Below the pieces are notes generated by a model. The model had not been told where the DNA came from and made no database searches. It saw only the letters and a list, made by a program, of their open reading frames with translations. This document shows, piece by piece, positions 1 to 9,361 of a DNA stretch of 64,000 nt (position 1 is its first letter; the number at the start of each line of letters is the position of its first letter). The position numbers and the translations under genes are program-made. Source of the DNA: Phormidium tanganyikae FI6-MK23 (lineage in GTDB: Bacteria; Cyanobacteriota; Cyanobacteriia; Leptolyngbyales; Leptolyngbyaceae). The stretch spans positions 62,001-126,000 of the forward strand of contig JAHHHU010000007.1 of the NCBI GenBank assembly GCA_019359175.1, in the 5' to 3' direction.

Positions 1-456
1 ATGAGCCAAGCGGATTGGATGGTGTTAGCGACGCTGAGAGAGTCTGAAAATCTCTTGTTTCCCGTTGAGCCGAATGCACCCGATTTGATTCGCAACTTAG
101 CAGGAATGACGAAATCTTGGGAGATTAAAGGCTGGATTCAAGAGCTTTTAGGGTATTCAAAAACGACCCATCATCAGGCGTATTTGTTTAACGATCTCGA
201 TGCGATGAATCAATCGATCGCGGCTATTCAAGCGGGCGGTGTGGCGATGTTGCTGATTACGGCTGAGGGATTGCTGAAAGATAATCTGTCGCCGATTCCG
301 TTTCCAAGCCATTGGGTGACATTGCTTGGAAATTTTGGGGTGAATGGCGATCGAGTAAACTTTGACATCTATACCTGGGCGCAAAAAGTAACGGTACAAA
401 CGGATGTGAACTCGTTTAAGAAGTACTTCTGGGTGAGTGTGACGGGAATGGCGTAG
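1..456 (+). CDS. C-terminal part of an unrecognised protein (5' truncated by window edge)
   Basis: An open frame runs from the first base to a TAG at 454-456 (151 codons). The ATG at base 1 is probably an internal Met, because there is no room to see a start or ribosome binding site. The sequence has no signal peptide or membrane segment. Near its end it has a segment reading PSHWVTLLGN followed by VNFDIYTWAQ, a His then Asp arrangement with hydrophobic strands that recalls papain-like or C39-like folds; this is only a resemblance. I do not recognise the family. The next gene, purL, is on the same strand after a 212-base gap that holds a palindromic repeat, so the two are probably transcribed separately. 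Confidence 0.6.
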   Translation: MSQADWMVLATLRESENLLFPVEPNAPDLIRNLAGMTKSWEIKGWIQELLGYSKTTHHQAYLFNDLDAMNQSIAAIQAGGVAMLLITAEGLLKDNLSPIPFPSHWVTLLGNFGVNGDRVNFDIYTWAQKVTVQTDVNSFKKYFWVSVTGMA

Positions 457-498
457 TCAGCTTGATCGATTTTTCGCTCCGATTGTGAATTCGGAAAG

Positions 499-575
499 CC
501 CCCTAAATCCCCCATTCTGGGGGACTTTGAACAGAGATTTTCCTGAAGATCCCCCAGAATGGGGGATTTAGGGGG
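499..575. repeat. Family A palindromic repeat, copy 1 (MITE-like)
   Basis: The left arm (499-524) begins CCCCCTAAATCCCCCATTCT and the right arm (550-575) is its inverted complement, separated by about 25 bases. The transcript would form a very stable hairpin. The same arms recur at 4729-4833, 30215-30294 and 45250-45426. A short AACGAAGCG motif follows the right arm at about 590-598, as in copies 2 and 4. It lies about 90 bases upstream of purL, so it may sit in the purL leader. Confidence 0.85.
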
Positions 576-668
576 CAGAAGTCGCCTACAACGAAGCGAG
601 AGAATCGATTCGTGAAATCGGGAGCTTTGCCGATAAAATAAGTACCTGTTCTATCCGGGCTAGGGTTT

Positions 669-3002
669 ATGTCTGTCCTGTCATCTGCGCCATTCTCTGC
701 TGCCGAAATTGCATCTGAAGGAATTAAGCCTGACGAATACGAAGAGATTGTGCGGCGTTTGGGTCGCCATCCGAACAAGGCTGAACTGGGAATGTTTGGC
801 GTGATGTGGTCGGAACACTGCTGCTACAAAAATTCTCGATCGTTGTTAAAGCAGTTTCCGACCGAGGGCGATCGTATTCTCGTTGGGCCAGGTGAGAATG
901 CGGGCGTGATCGATCTGGGTGATGGCTTGCAGTTGGCATTTAAGATCGAGTCGCATAATCACCCTTCTGCCGTGGAGCCGTTTCAAGGTGCTGCGACCGG
1001 AGTGGGCGGGATTTTGCGCGATATTTTTACGATGGGGGCAAGACCGATCGCGCTTCTCAATTCCCTTCGATTCGGAACGCTCGATGATGCTCGGACTCGT
1101 CGGATTGTAAACGGCGTTGTGGCTGGAATTTCTCACTATGGGAATTGCGTCGGAGTGCCCACGGTTGGGGGTGAAGTTTATTTCGATCAAGCTTATTCCG
1201 GCAATCCATTAGTCAATGTGATGGCGTTGGGACTGATGGAAACGACGGAGATCGTCAAGTCGGGCGCGAAAGGATTGGGCAATCCGGTGCTGTATGTTGG
1301 ATCGACGACCGGACGAGATGGCATGGGCGGCGCGAGTTTTGCCAGTGCAGAATTGAGCGATGAATCGATCGACGATCGACCCGCTGTGCAAGTCGGTGAT
1401 CCGTTCCTCGAAAAGTCCTTGATCGAAGCTTGTTTAGAAGCCTTCAAAACAGGTGCAGTTGTTGCCGCGCAAGACATGGGAGCAGCGGGAATCACTTGTT
1501 CAACTTCAGAAATGGCGGCGAAAGGCGGAGTCGGAATTGAATTAGATTTAGATCTGATTCCGGTGCGAGAAACGGGAATGGTTCCATATGAATATTTACT
1601 ATCTGAATCACAAGAACGAATGCTGTTTGTGGCAGAGAAGGGACGAGAGCAAGAACTGATTGATGTTTTCGAGAAATGGGGACTTCATGCAGTTGTTGCT
1701 GGAAAAGTGATTGAAGAAGAGATCGTGCGAATTCTGTTTCAAGGTGCGATCGCGGCTGAAATTCCCGCGACAGCTTTGGCAGACAACACACCGATCTATC
1801 AGCGCGAACTGATCAGCGAACCCCCCGAATATGCTCAGAAAGCTTGGGCATGGACAGTCGAGAGTTTGCCAAATTGCGATGAAAAGGGAATTGGTGATCG
1901 CAGTTGGAATCAGATCTTATCCACTGTTTTGAATACTCCTACGATCGCATCGAAACGCTGGATTTATCGCCAATACGACCACCAGGTTCAAAACAATACC
2001 GTTCTGCTTCCTGGTGGCGCTGATGCCGCAGTGGTGAGAATCCGCCCCCTTGCGGATTTTCAGAGCGCTTCAGTGATTCCCGATCCAGCTTCGTTAAACA
2101 AAGGAGTCGCTGCCACGGTAGATTGCAATCCTCGGTATGTTTATCTCCATCCCTACGAAGGTGCGAAAGCCGCAGTCGCAGAAGCCGCGCGGAACCTTAG
2201 CTGTGTTGGAGCAGAACCGATTGCGATTACCGATAACTTAAACTTCGGCAGTCCAGAAAAGCCGATCGGGTATTGGCAACTCTCCGAAGCCTGTCGCGGA
2301 CTGTCCGAAGCTTGTCGAGAGTTCTCCACCCCAGTCACAGGCGGAAACGTTTCTCTCTATAACGAGACTTTAGATTCTAACGGCAAGCCAGAGCCGATTT
2401 ATCCGACTCCAGTTGTGGGCATGGTTGGGTTTATTCCAAACCTCGATCGCATTGCAGGACAAAGCTGGAAACAAAGCGGTGACGTGATTTATTTGTTGGG
2501 ATTGCCGCTCTCAGATTCATCTCTCAGCTTAGGTGCATCTGAATATCTAGCAATGGTGCATCAAACGATCGCAGGAAAGCCCCCGGTCGTAGATTTCGAT
2601 CTCGAACGCAAAGTTCAAGCAGTTTGTCGATCGAACATTCGCAGCGGTCTGATTCAATCCGCACATGATTGTGCAGAAGGAGGAGTTGCGATCGCGCTTT
2701 CCGAATGTTGCTTCGGGCATCATCTCGGCGCAGAAATCGAGATTCCAGCAAATATAACTCGAATCGATCAGGTTCTCTTTGCTGAAGGAGGAGCGCGGAT
2801 TATTGTTTCTGTGAAACCTGAATCAGTTGCAGAATGGGAAGCCGTTCTAAATTCAGAACTGAAAGATCGTTGGCAGAAACTCGGCACAGTTGGCGGTGAA
2901 TCCTTGAAGATCTCGATCGCCCAATTTTCGATCATCAACGCTACGATCGCAGAGTTGTTCACAGGTTGGTCGAGTGCGATCGAGAAAGGGCTAACCGAAT
3001 AG
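669..3002 (+). CDS. purL: Phosphoribosylformylglycinamidine synthase subunit PurL
   Basis: A 777-residue protein matching the small, subunit-type PurL of cyanobacteria and Gram-positives. It converts FGAR to FGAM with ATP and glutamine-derived ammonia in the cytoplasm, with PurQ and PurS as partners (not in this window). Visible family landmarks are the N-terminal [12 protein letters not shown] segment (about residue 46), the ATP and metal region with [18 protein letters not shown] (about 94-111), and the duplicated AIR-synthase-like half beginning about residue 430 with a GGNVSLYNE motif. The ATG at 669 gives the expected N-terminus; no strong ribosome binding site precedes it. purF follows on the same strand after 103 bases, giving two purine pathway genes in a row. 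Confidence 0.96.
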   Translation: MSVLSSAPFSAAEIASEGIKPDEYEEIVRRLGRHPNKAELGMFGVMWSEHCCYKNSRSLLKQFPTEGDRILVGPGENAGVIDLGDGLQLAFKIESHNHPSAVEPFQGAATGVGGILRDIFTMGARPIALLNSLRFGTLDDARTRRIVNGVVAGISHYGNCVGVPTVGGEVYFDQAYSGNPLVNVMALGLMETTEIVKSGAKGLGNPVLYVGSTTGRDGMGGASFASAELSDESIDDRPAVQVGDPFLEKSLIEACLEAFKTGAVVAAQDMGAAGITCSTSEMAAKGGVGIELDLDLIPVRETGMVPYEYLLSESQERMLFVAEKGREQELIDVFEKWGLHAVVAGKVIEEEIVRILFQGAIAAEIPATALADNTPIYQRELISEPPEYAQKAWAWTVESLPNCDEKGIGDRSWNQILSTVLNTPTIASKRWIYRQYDHQVQNNTVLLPGGADAAVVRIRPLADFQSASVIPDPASLNKGVAATVDCNPRYVYLHPYEGAKAAVAEAARNLSCVGAEPIAITDNLNFGSPEKPIGYWQLSEACRGLSEACREFSTPVTGGNVSLYNETLDSNGKPEPIYPTPVVGMVGFIPNLDRIAGQSWKQSGDVIYLLGLPLSDSSLSLGASEYLAMVHQTIAGKPPVVDFDLERKVQAVCRSNIRSGLIQSAHDCAEGGVAIALSECCFGHHLGAEIEIPANITRIDQVLFAEGGARIIVSVKPESVAEWEAVLNSELKDRWQKLGTVGGESLKISIAQFSIINATIAELFTGWSSAIEKGLTE

Positions 3003-3105
3003 TCCTCCGTTGTGTGCGATATTAAGGAAATGTTAAGAATCTGTGTTCTACAAGACTCCGTTTCTCAACGTTCTGATTGCTGTCTAACTACGCAAAACCA
3101 ATCCT

Positions 3106-4584
3106 ATGCTACCTGACGACCAGTTTTTGAGCGATCCTGTTGAGCATCATCCTGATAAACCAGAAGAAGCTTGCGGGGTGTTTGGAGTTTATGCGCCAGG
3201 TGAGGCTGTGGCGAGTTTGACTTACTTCGGATTGTTTGCTCTACAGCATCGAGGTCAAGAATCAGCGGGAATTGCCACGTTTGACGGAGACCAAGTTCAT
3301 CTTCACAAAGATATGGGCTTGGTGTCGCAAGTCTTCAACGAAACAAAGCTCAAAGAGCTGCCGGGAGATTTAGCGATCGGACATACTCGCTATTCGACTA
3401 CCGGATCAAGCCGCGTCGTGAATGCTCAACCTGCACTGGCAAAATCACGGTTGGGAACGCTAGCACTAGCACATAACGGAAACTTGGTAAATACTCGTGA
3501 ACTCCGAGCAGCACTCGCCGAAACAAATCACGATTTTGCCACAACAACGGATTCCGAAGCGATCGCACTCGCGATCGCAGAAGAAGTCAATCATGGAAAT
3601 GATTGGATCAACGGTGCGATCAATGCGTTTAAGCGATGTCGGGGAGCGTTTAGTTTAGCGATCGGCACTCCCGATGGCATGATTGGAACCCGCGATCCGA
3701 ATGGCGTTCGTCCTTTGGTTTTAGGCACTTTGGCGCAAGAAACCCACGATGCTCCATTGCGCTATGTTCTCGCTTCGGAAACCTGCGGGCTCGACATCAT
3801 TGGAGCCGACTACGTTCGAGATATCCAGCCCGGTGAAATGGTGTGGATTACCAAGGATGGAATTCAATCAATCTTCTGGTCAGACCAACCCGCGCGGAAA
3901 CTCTGTATTTTTGAAATGATCTACTTCGCGCGTCCGGATAGTTTGATGCACGATGAGACGCTGTATAGCTATCGATTGCGAATCGGGCGACAGCTTGCAA
4001 AAGAATCGAGCGTTGATGCGGATATTGTGATCGCCGTTCCAGATTCGGGTGTTCCGGCTGCGATCGGCTTTTCTCAGGCATCTGGCATTCCCTACGCAGA
4101 AGGCTTGATCAAAAATCGCTATGTGGGTCGCACCTTCATTCAACCGACTCAAGGAATGCGCGAAGCGGGAATTCGGATGAAGCTCAATCCGCTCAAAGAT
4201 GTCTTAGCGGGCAAGCGTGTGATCATCGTCGATGATTCGATCGTGCGCGGAACCACAAGCCGCAAGATCGTTAGAACGCTCAGAGATGCAGGTGCGATCG
4301 AGGTTCACATGAGAATTTCCTCGCCTCCGGTCACGCATCCTTGTTTCTATGGCATTGATACCGACAGTCAGGATCATCTGATTGCCGCAACAAAATCGGT
4401 CGAGGAAATTGCCAAGCAAATCGAGGTCGATTCGTTGCAGTATCTCAGTTGGGAAGGAATGTTGGACTCGACTAGAGAGAATCCAGACGAGTTCTGTTCG
4501 GCTTGTTTTACCGGAGATTACCCGATCGCGATTCCGGAGACGATCAAGCGATCGAAGTTGATGCTGGAAAAAGCAGGGAAATAG
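3106..4584 (+). CDS. purF: Amidophosphoribosyltransferase PurF
   Basis: A 492-residue protein that makes phosphoribosylamine from PRPP and glutamine, the first committed step of purine synthesis. A 22-residue propeptide precedes Cys23 (EEACGVFGVYAPG), which would become the N-terminal nucleophile after cleavage, as in the Bacillus-type enzyme. The PRPP-binding loop VIIVDDSIVRGTTSRK lies in the phosphoribosyltransferase domain at about 370-385. A late EFCSACFTGDYP motif supplies Cys residues expected for the 4Fe-4S cluster of the Bacillus-type class. It lies directly downstream of purL. Two strong hairpins follow the stop codon and probably end transcription. Confidence 0.96.
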   Translation: MLPDDQFLSDPVEHHPDKPEEACGVFGVYAPGEAVASLTYFGLFALQHRGQESAGIATFDGDQVHLHKDMGLVSQVFNETKLKELPGDLAIGHTRYSTTGSSRVVNAQPALAKSRLGTLALAHNGNLVNTRELRAALAETNHDFATTTDSEAIALAIAEEVNHGNDWINGAINAFKRCRGAFSLAIGTPDGMIGTRDPNGVRPLVLGTLAQETHDAPLRYVLASETCGLDIIGADYVRDIQPGEMVWITKDGIQSIFWSDQPARKLCIFEMIYFARPDSLMHDETLYSYRLRIGRQLAKESSVDADIVIAVPDSGVPAAIGFSQASGIPYAEGLIKNRYVGRTFIQPTQGMREAGIRMKLNPLKDVLAGKRVIIVDDSIVRGTTSRKIVRTLRDAGAIEVHMRISSPPVTHPCFYGIDTDSQDHLIAATKSVEEIAKQIEVDSLQYLSWEGMLDSTRENPDEFCSACFTGDYPIAIPETIKRSKLMLEKAGK

Positions 4585-4596
4585 TTGCAACAGCGG

Positions 4597-4625
4597 GTAG
4601 AAACGTTCCGACGGAACGTTTCTAC
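4597..4625. terminator. Perfect hairpin downstream of purF
   Basis: Two 13-base arms, GTAGAAACGTTCC (4597-4609) and GGAACGTTTCTAC (4613-4625), pair perfectly around a 3-base loop, 13 bases after the purF stop. No T-run follows, so it may be a dispersed hairpin repeat or an RNA-stabilising element rather than a classical intrinsic terminator. It lies between convergent genes. Confidence 0.55.
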
Positions 4626-4677
4626 AGCATTGGGGAAGGAGTCTGAACGCTTCGCTCTCATCTCCAACCCTTTTTCT

Positions 4678-4719
4678 TAGGCATACCGTGTAAGCCGATC
4701 GGTTTACACGGTATGCCTA
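4678..4719. repeat. Near-perfect 42-base palindrome
   Basis: The arms TAGGCATACCGTGTAA (4678-4693) and TTACACGGTATGCCTA (4704-4719) are exact inverted complements. The 10-base centre contains the palindrome CCGATCGG, so almost the whole 42 bases is self-complementary. It sits between convergent purF and the exporter gene, directly before family A repeat copy 2. It has no T-tail. It may be a two-sided terminator or a structured mobile hairpin. Confidence 0.7.
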
Positions 4720-4728
4720 GATCTCTCG

Positions 4729-4833
4729 CCCCCTAAATCCCCCATTCTGGGAGACTTTGAGCAGAAGAAAATTCCAGAACGCCGAGGAAATTCTCAGTTT
4801 CAAAGTCCCCGAAATTTGGGGGATTTAGGGGGC
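4729..4833. repeat. Family A palindromic repeat, copy 2
   Basis: It starts with CCCCCTAAATCCCCCATTCT and ends with the inverted arm GGGGGATTTAGGGGG, with about 50 bases between the arms. The right arm is slightly diverged (CCCCGAAATTTGGGGG). An AAACGAAGCGAAAA motif follows, matching the flank of copies 1 and 4. It lies just past the 3' end of the minus-strand exporter gene. Confidence 0.8.
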
Positions 4834-4891
4834 TGAAGCCGACCCAAACGAAGCGAAAAAGCTAGCCGAACGAATTAGCTCTCCACTCGCA

Positions 4892-7420
4892 CTAAACCGA
4901 AGCCTGTTGACGTTGATAAAGCGACCAATACAACCCCTTCTTCCGCAACAGTTCATCGTGTGTGCCTTTCTCAGCAATCACCCCTTTCTCCATCACCAGA
5001 ATCAAATCCGCGCGTTTCAACGGTGCAAAGCGGTGAGCAATCAGAAACACCGTTCGATTATCAGAAATCGATTGCAAACTCTGTAAAACCTGCTGCTCAG
5101 TTTCACTATCCAAAGCACTCGTCGCCTCATCCAACACCAAAATCGGACTATTCGACAGGAACAATCTCGCTAGAGCAATTCGCTGCCGTTGTCCACCGGA
5201 TAATGCCGTTCCGCGTTCCCCAACGTTCGTTTCATAACCCTGTGACAGCTCACTCACAAAATCATGAGCCGCTGCCATCCGCGCTGCTTCGACCACTTCT
5301 TCTGCTGAAATATCTGGGCGACCGAGACTAATGTTATCCACAATGTTGCCATTGAAAAGAAAGTCTTCCTGCAACACGACCCCCATCTGACTCCGCAACG
5401 AATGCAAGTCCGCGCTCTTGATATCAAATCCATCGACCGTAATCCGTCCCGCCTCCGGTAAGTACAAGCGCTGCAACAACTTCGACAGCGTACTTTTACC
5501 CGATCCGCTGCGCCCTACAACACCTACTAACATTCCAGGCTGGACATCAAACGAAATCCCTTTTAGCACAGGCTCTTGATTTGGGCTGTAGCGGAAAAAG
5601 ACTTGATCAAATGAAACCTGTCCTTTCAGCGGTGGCAATACCAATCCCGATCCGGGTTCTGCTTCCGGCGCAACGTTGAGAATATCTCCGATTCGATCGA
5701 CAGATAACAACACCTGCTGTAAGTTCTGCCACAGTTGCACCAATCGCAACAACGGCCCCGTCACCCGTCCAGAAAGCATCTGAAACGCGACCAACTGACC
5801 CACGGTTAATTCTTGCTTGATGACTAAATGCGCCCCGACCCAGAGAATCAGCAAATACGAGAAATTAGTCAGAAAATCCCCTAAGTTATTGCTGATGTTA
5901 GAAGTCGTTGAAGCTTTGAAGCTCGTGCGGATATAGCGGGCGAACAAACCTTCCCAGCGATCGCGTGAAGGTTTCTCTGCACTGTGCGCTTTCACCGAAT
6001 GAATCCCCGTTACCGTTTCAACCAGAAACGATTGACTATCAGCACTGCGGTTAAAGGTTTCATTCAACCAATTTCGCAAAATCGGCGTTGTGGTTAATGT
6101 CAATGCTGCATACAGCGGCAATACGGCTAAAGCAACCCCCGTCAGCGGAATGCTGTAAAAGAACATCAACGCTAGATAAACGACCGCGAAAATCGAATCG
6201 AGAATCACTGTCAAAGCAGTTCCCGTAAGGAATTGCCGAATGTTCTCTAATTCCTGCACCCGCGCGACCGTATCCCCGACCCGACGCGATTCAAAGTACG
6301 CCAGCGGCAATCGCATCAAATGACGGAACAACTGCGCTGAAAGGCTCAGATCCAATCGTCGTGCCGTATGCGTAAAGATAAACAGCCGCAGAATTCCGAG
6401 TAGCGCCTCAAACACCGCAACCGCTAAAAGCGCAAACGCCATCACATCAAGCGTCGGAATACTGCCCTGCACCATCACTTTATCAATCACGACTTGCGTA
6501 ATCAGTGGCGTCGCCAATCCCAACAGTTGCAGCGTAAACGACGCAAATAAGACTTCTCCCAGCAATACGCGGTATTTCCACACCGCAGGCAGGAACCAAG
6601 TTAGATTAAACCGCTCTTGCTTTTGAATCGCTTCAACCTGCCACAGTTGCCGATCCCAAAGCTGCTCGACCATCAATCGATGAACTGCTTGCGGAGTCAT
6701 CGTCGGATCTTGAGGATCAGAAATAATTAAGCGATCGCCTCTCACCGCATACGCCACCACCCAATGCGGCTCTTCTGTATCTCCCCAGAGCATCAACGCC
6801 GGAAACGTCAGCAATCGCGCACTCTGCCAAGTCGTTTCAATCCGTCGCAGTTGTAGCCCTAATTTCTCTGCTGCATCTACTACATTCGTCGGGCGTTGTC
6901 CGCGCAGTTGTCGCTGCACCCAATCCATCTGGACTGGATTTTGCAAGTGATTGGCAACCATGGTTAAACACGCTGCCGCGCTATTCATTCCCGCTACAAA
7001 CGGAAAGCCGGATACGGGTTGCGGCGATTGATCAGTTTGGGGGAGATACTTCGATCGAGCAATCGCCCAATATCGATCGACATCCGGCGAACTCAATGCC
7101 GCCCAAATCTCACTGCGCCACTGTACCGCTTGGACATCACTACTTGCGGCTCTCGCTTTCCATCCGGGCAACTCCAGCAAATCCCCGATCCATTCTCCCG
7201 GCTGCAACACGCGCGAACTGTTGTCTTCTCCGACCAGTCGCACTTTTCCAGCGAGAATAATCAACTGGACTCCCGCATCCTCACTCGACCAAAGCACATC
7301 GCCCAATTTATAGCGGCGGACTTCTGCCTTCGTTTTAAATTGCACCTGTTGTTCAGGATTGAGGAAACACAGCGGCGGCGATTCCCAGGGTAAGCTGGCA
7401 GCGAGATCGTTCGTTATCAT
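4892..7420 (-). CDS. Peptidase-domain type ABC exporter with N-terminal cNMP-binding domain; C39 domain lacks catalytic Cys
   Basis: An 842-residue exporter of the bacteriocin/HlyB type. The order of domains is: a cyclic-nucleotide-binding-like domain (about residues 20-115), a C39 peptidase-like domain (about 135-265), a six-helix ABC membrane domain (about 275-570) and an ATPase domain (about 600-840). The ATPase has Walker A GRSGSGKST, signature LSGGQRQR, Walker B ILVLDEATSALD and an H-loop (IAHR). In the C39-like domain His219 (EPHWVVAY) and Asp235 (ISDP) are present. The catalytic Cys position reads Ser147 (MNSAAACL, normally DCGAACL), and the upstream oxyanion Gln is not visible. It therefore probably binds but does not cleave its substrate. 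A PPIase gene lies just upstream on the same strand, an arrangement I recall from cyanobacterial type I export loci. No HlyD-type adaptor or substrate gene is visible. Confidence 0.9.
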   Translation of the reverse strand: MITNDLAASLPWESPPLCFLNPEQQVQFKTKAEVRRYKLGDVLWSSEDAGVQLIILAGKVRLVGEDNSSRVLQPGEWIGDLLELPGWKARAASSDVQAVQWRSEIWAALSSPDVDRYWAIARSKYLPQTDQSPQPVSGFPFVAGMNSAAACLTMVANHLQNPVQMDWVQRQLRGQRPTNVVDAAEKLGLQLRRIETTWQSARLLTFPALMLWGDTEEPHWVVAYAVRGDRLIISDPQDPTMTPQAVHRLMVEQLWDRQLWQVEAIQKQERFNLTWFLPAVWKYRVLLGEVLFASFTLQLLGLATPLITQVVIDKVMVQGSIPTLDVMAFALLAVAVFEALLGILRLFIFTHTARRLDLSLSAQLFRHLMRLPLAYFESRRVGDTVARVQELENIRQFLTGTALTVILDSIFAVVYLALMFFYSIPLTGVALAVLPLYAALTLTTTPILRNWLNETFNRSADSQSFLVETVTGIHSVKAHSAEKPSRDRWEGLFARYIRTSFKASTTSNISNNLGDFLTNFSYLLILWVGAHLVIKQELTVGQLVAFQMLSGRVTGPLLRLVQLWQNLQQVLLSVDRIGDILNVAPEAEPGSGLVLPPLKGQVSFDQVFFRYSPNQEPVLKGISFDVQPGMLVGVVGRSGSGKSTLSKLLQRLYLPEAGRITVDGFDIKSADLHSLRSQMGVVLQEDFLFNGNIVDNISLGRPDISAEEVVEAARMAAAHDFVSELSQGYETNVGERGTALSGGQRQRIALARLFLSNSPILVLDEATSALDSETEQQVLQSLQSISDNRTVFLIAHRFAPLKRADLILVMEKGVIAEKGTHDELLRKKGLYWSLYQRQQASV

Positions 7421-7480
7421 GAGCGCAGTAAAAGTCTAGGGGGCTGAAATTCGGGAAAGATTAGCAATGCGTTCTTCAGT

Positions 7481-8242
7481 CTAATCGTTGACTTGAAGTT
7501 TCACGGTCATCTTTTGAATCTTTTCGGCAATCCAACGATCGAATAATTCCGTCGTTAGCATCTGCTTCAATTGGGGATTATCTAAGGTCGCAGGCAACAC
7601 ATCCTCAACCCGAAAGAGCGCCCATCGATCCTCTAATTCAATCGGGCCAACTAAATCGCCCGTGCTGGCAGAATCGATCGCGGCTCTAACGGTATCGGGC
7701 ATTGTACCGCGACTTACCGGGCCCATCATGCCATTTGCAATACGATCATCCGCGATCGAATGTTCTCGCGCCAACGTCTCAAAGCTCTCCCCTTCACTGA
7801 TTTGCAGCTTTAGTTCGTCTGCTAGTTCTTTGTCCTCAACGATAATGCGGGATAGCACAACACGATCAAGAAACACTTTACGTTCGATGAAATATTCTTG
7901 TATTTTCGGTTCAGTCGCAACGATCTTCAGCTTTTCGTTTTTGAAGTTGGTCGAAATCTGCTGATGAAACGCCGTGTAGTCGAGTCCATTGCGGTTGAGC
8001 CACTCTTGAAACACATTCGGATCGCTTAACTGCTGCTGAATTCGGAAATCTACGACGGCTTGTTCGATCACCGCAGGATTGATATCGAGATCGTCGCGGG
8101 TTTTAATTTCGGTTTCCAGCACGTACTGCCGCAGGATATCGCCGATAAACCCTTGCAGCTTACCCGAAGTTTGTAAAAAACGAAGGCACTCCCGGAGACT
8201 AAGAGAAGCTTCGTCGATCGTTAGAAAAGCGTTATTTTCCAT
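7481..8242 (-). CDS. Parvulin-type peptidyl-prolyl isomerase (SurA-like)
   Basis: A 253-residue protein. An N-terminal helical SurA/trigger-factor-like part (about 1-125) is followed by a parvulin domain (about 130-235) containing VVLSRIIVEDKELADEL, SFETLAREHS, GMMGPVSRGTMPD and VGPIELEDRWALFRVE. These match the rotamase fold that helps fold exported proteins. The frame stays open upstream to 8341. I chose the ATG at 8242 because MENNAFLTIDEASL looks like the family N-terminus, while the upstream extension is arginine-rich and covers GCGATCGC-like sequence. It ends 60 bases before the exporter start, so the two probably form an operon and the PPIase may act on the exporter's substrate. Confidence 0.85.
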   Translation of the reverse strand: MENNAFLTIDEASLSLRECLRFLQTSGKLQGFIGDILRQYVLETEIKTRDDLDINPAVIEQAVVDFRIQQQLSDPNVFQEWLNRNGLDYTAFHQQISTNFKNEKLKIVATEPKIQEYFIERKVFLDRVVLSRIIVEDKELADELKLQISEGESFETLAREHSIADDRIANGMMGPVSRGTMPDTVRAAIDSASTGDLVGPIELEDRWALFRVEDVLPATLDNPQLKQMLTTELFDRWIAEKIQKMTVKLQVND

Positions 8243-8647
8243 GAAGGTAATCTGTTGCGATGTCCAAATCGATGTTAACGTGCCCGAATCTACTGAGATC
8301 TTGCCACGAGATAGGCGAAGCTCTCCGCGATCGCGCGACAAACCACTGAGATTAAACTAGAATCTGGCGTTTATAGAGTCCGCAATTTCAACTAATTCGC
8401 ATCATGACTTCACCGCATCTTCAAAAATGATACGGAGAGAACACAGGAGTTAGCTTTTCAAGAAATCTGCAAGACTCGTTCAATTCTCCGTACAGCTTCT
8501 AATTTTTGCCTGGAAACTTTACGGAATTCTTCATCACTTATAGAATCGTTAAAAGATCTAAACTCCGACCGGGAAACCGGGATTTGTGGCATGATCGATC
8601 AGTAACGTTTTGCGATCGACAGATATTTCAAGAGGAAACTACGCGAT
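8243..8647. other. Divergent intergenic region, no gene seen
   Basis: This 405-base stretch separates the minus-strand PPIase gene from the plus-strand peroxiredoxin and should hold both promoters. I see no open frame with a good start and no RNA gene. A small CCGG-GAAA-CCGG hairpin lies near 8571-8582. A purine-rich AGAGGAAACT just before 8648 acts as the peroxiredoxin ribosome binding site. Confidence 0.5.
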
Positions 8648-9289
8648 ATGACTCTTCGACTTGGTGATACCGTTCCCGACTTTACTCAGGATTCGTCTGA
8701 GGGAACGATTAATTTTTACGAATGGGCAGGCGATAGCTGGGTTGTTTTGTTCTCCCACCCTGCGGACTATACTCCGGTTTGTACGACTGAGTTGGGTCAG
8801 GTTGCAAAAGTCAAGCCCGAATTCGACAAGCGCAATGCAAAAGTGATTGCGCTCAGCGTCGATGATTCAGAATCGCACAAAGGCTGGATTGGCGATATCA
8901 ACGAAACTCAAGGATGCAGCGTCAATTTCCCGATCTTGGCAGACAAAGACAAGAAGGTTTCTGAACTGTACGACATGATCCACCCGAATTCTAGTACGGG
9001 TTCGACTTTGACGGTTCGATCGGTGTTTATCATCGACAACAATAAGAAACTCCGCTTGACCTTTACCTATCCTGCCAGCACCGGACGCAACTTTGATGAG
9101 TTGCTGCGCGTGATTGACTCGCTGCAATTGACCGACAACTACAGTGTTGCAACTCCGGCAAATTGGCAAGATGGTGGCGATTGTGTGGTCGTGCCTTCGA
9201 TCCCAACCGAGCAAGCCCGCGAGAAGTTCCCCAAAGGCTTGACTGAGGTGAAACCTTACCTCCGCATGACTCCGCAGCCGAACAAGTAA
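8648..9289 (+). CDS. 1-Cys peroxiredoxin (Prx6 type)
   Basis: A 213-residue thioredoxin-fold peroxidase that reduces hydrogen and organic peroxides in the cytosol. The peroxidatic Cys45 sits in HPADYTPVCTTELG. The length and the long C-terminal dimerisation region (SLQLTDNYSVATPANWQDGGDCVVVPS) fit the Prx6 clade rather than the shorter AhpC or BCP types. The ATG is preceded by AGAGGAAAC at good spacing. A clear intrinsic terminator follows. The neighbour, convergent on the other strand, is a MarR-type regulator; control by it is possible but not shown. Confidence 0.95.
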   Translation: MTLRLGDTVPDFTQDSSEGTINFYEWAGDSWVVLFSHPADYTPVCTTELGQVAKVKPEFDKRNAKVIALSVDDSESHKGWIGDINETQGCSVNFPILADKDKKVSELYDMIHPNSSTGSTLTVRSVFIIDNNKKLRLTFTYPASTGRNFDELLRVIDSLQLTDNYSVATPANWQDGGDCVVVPSIPTEQAREKFPKGLTEVKPYLRMTPQPNK

Positions 9290-9313
9290 GTTTCGATCGC
9301 TGTGATTTCATTG

Positions 9314-9342
9314 ACTGGGTGAGGAGACTCGCCCAGTTTTTT
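9314..9342 (+). terminator. Intrinsic terminator of the peroxiredoxin gene
   Basis: The arms ACTGGGTGAG (9314-9323) and CTCGCCCAGT (9328-9337) pair with one G-T wobble around a GAGA loop and run directly into TTTTTT (9337-9342). It is oriented for the plus strand, 25 bases after the peroxiredoxin stop. Confidence 0.9.
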
Positions 9343-9361
9343 ATTTTTAAAGACTGACGGT

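Noticed and set aside
7436-7452. TAGGGGGCTGAA as a half copy of the family A repeat
   Set aside because: Only about 12 bases match the right end of copy 2 and no second arm is present; too short to call.
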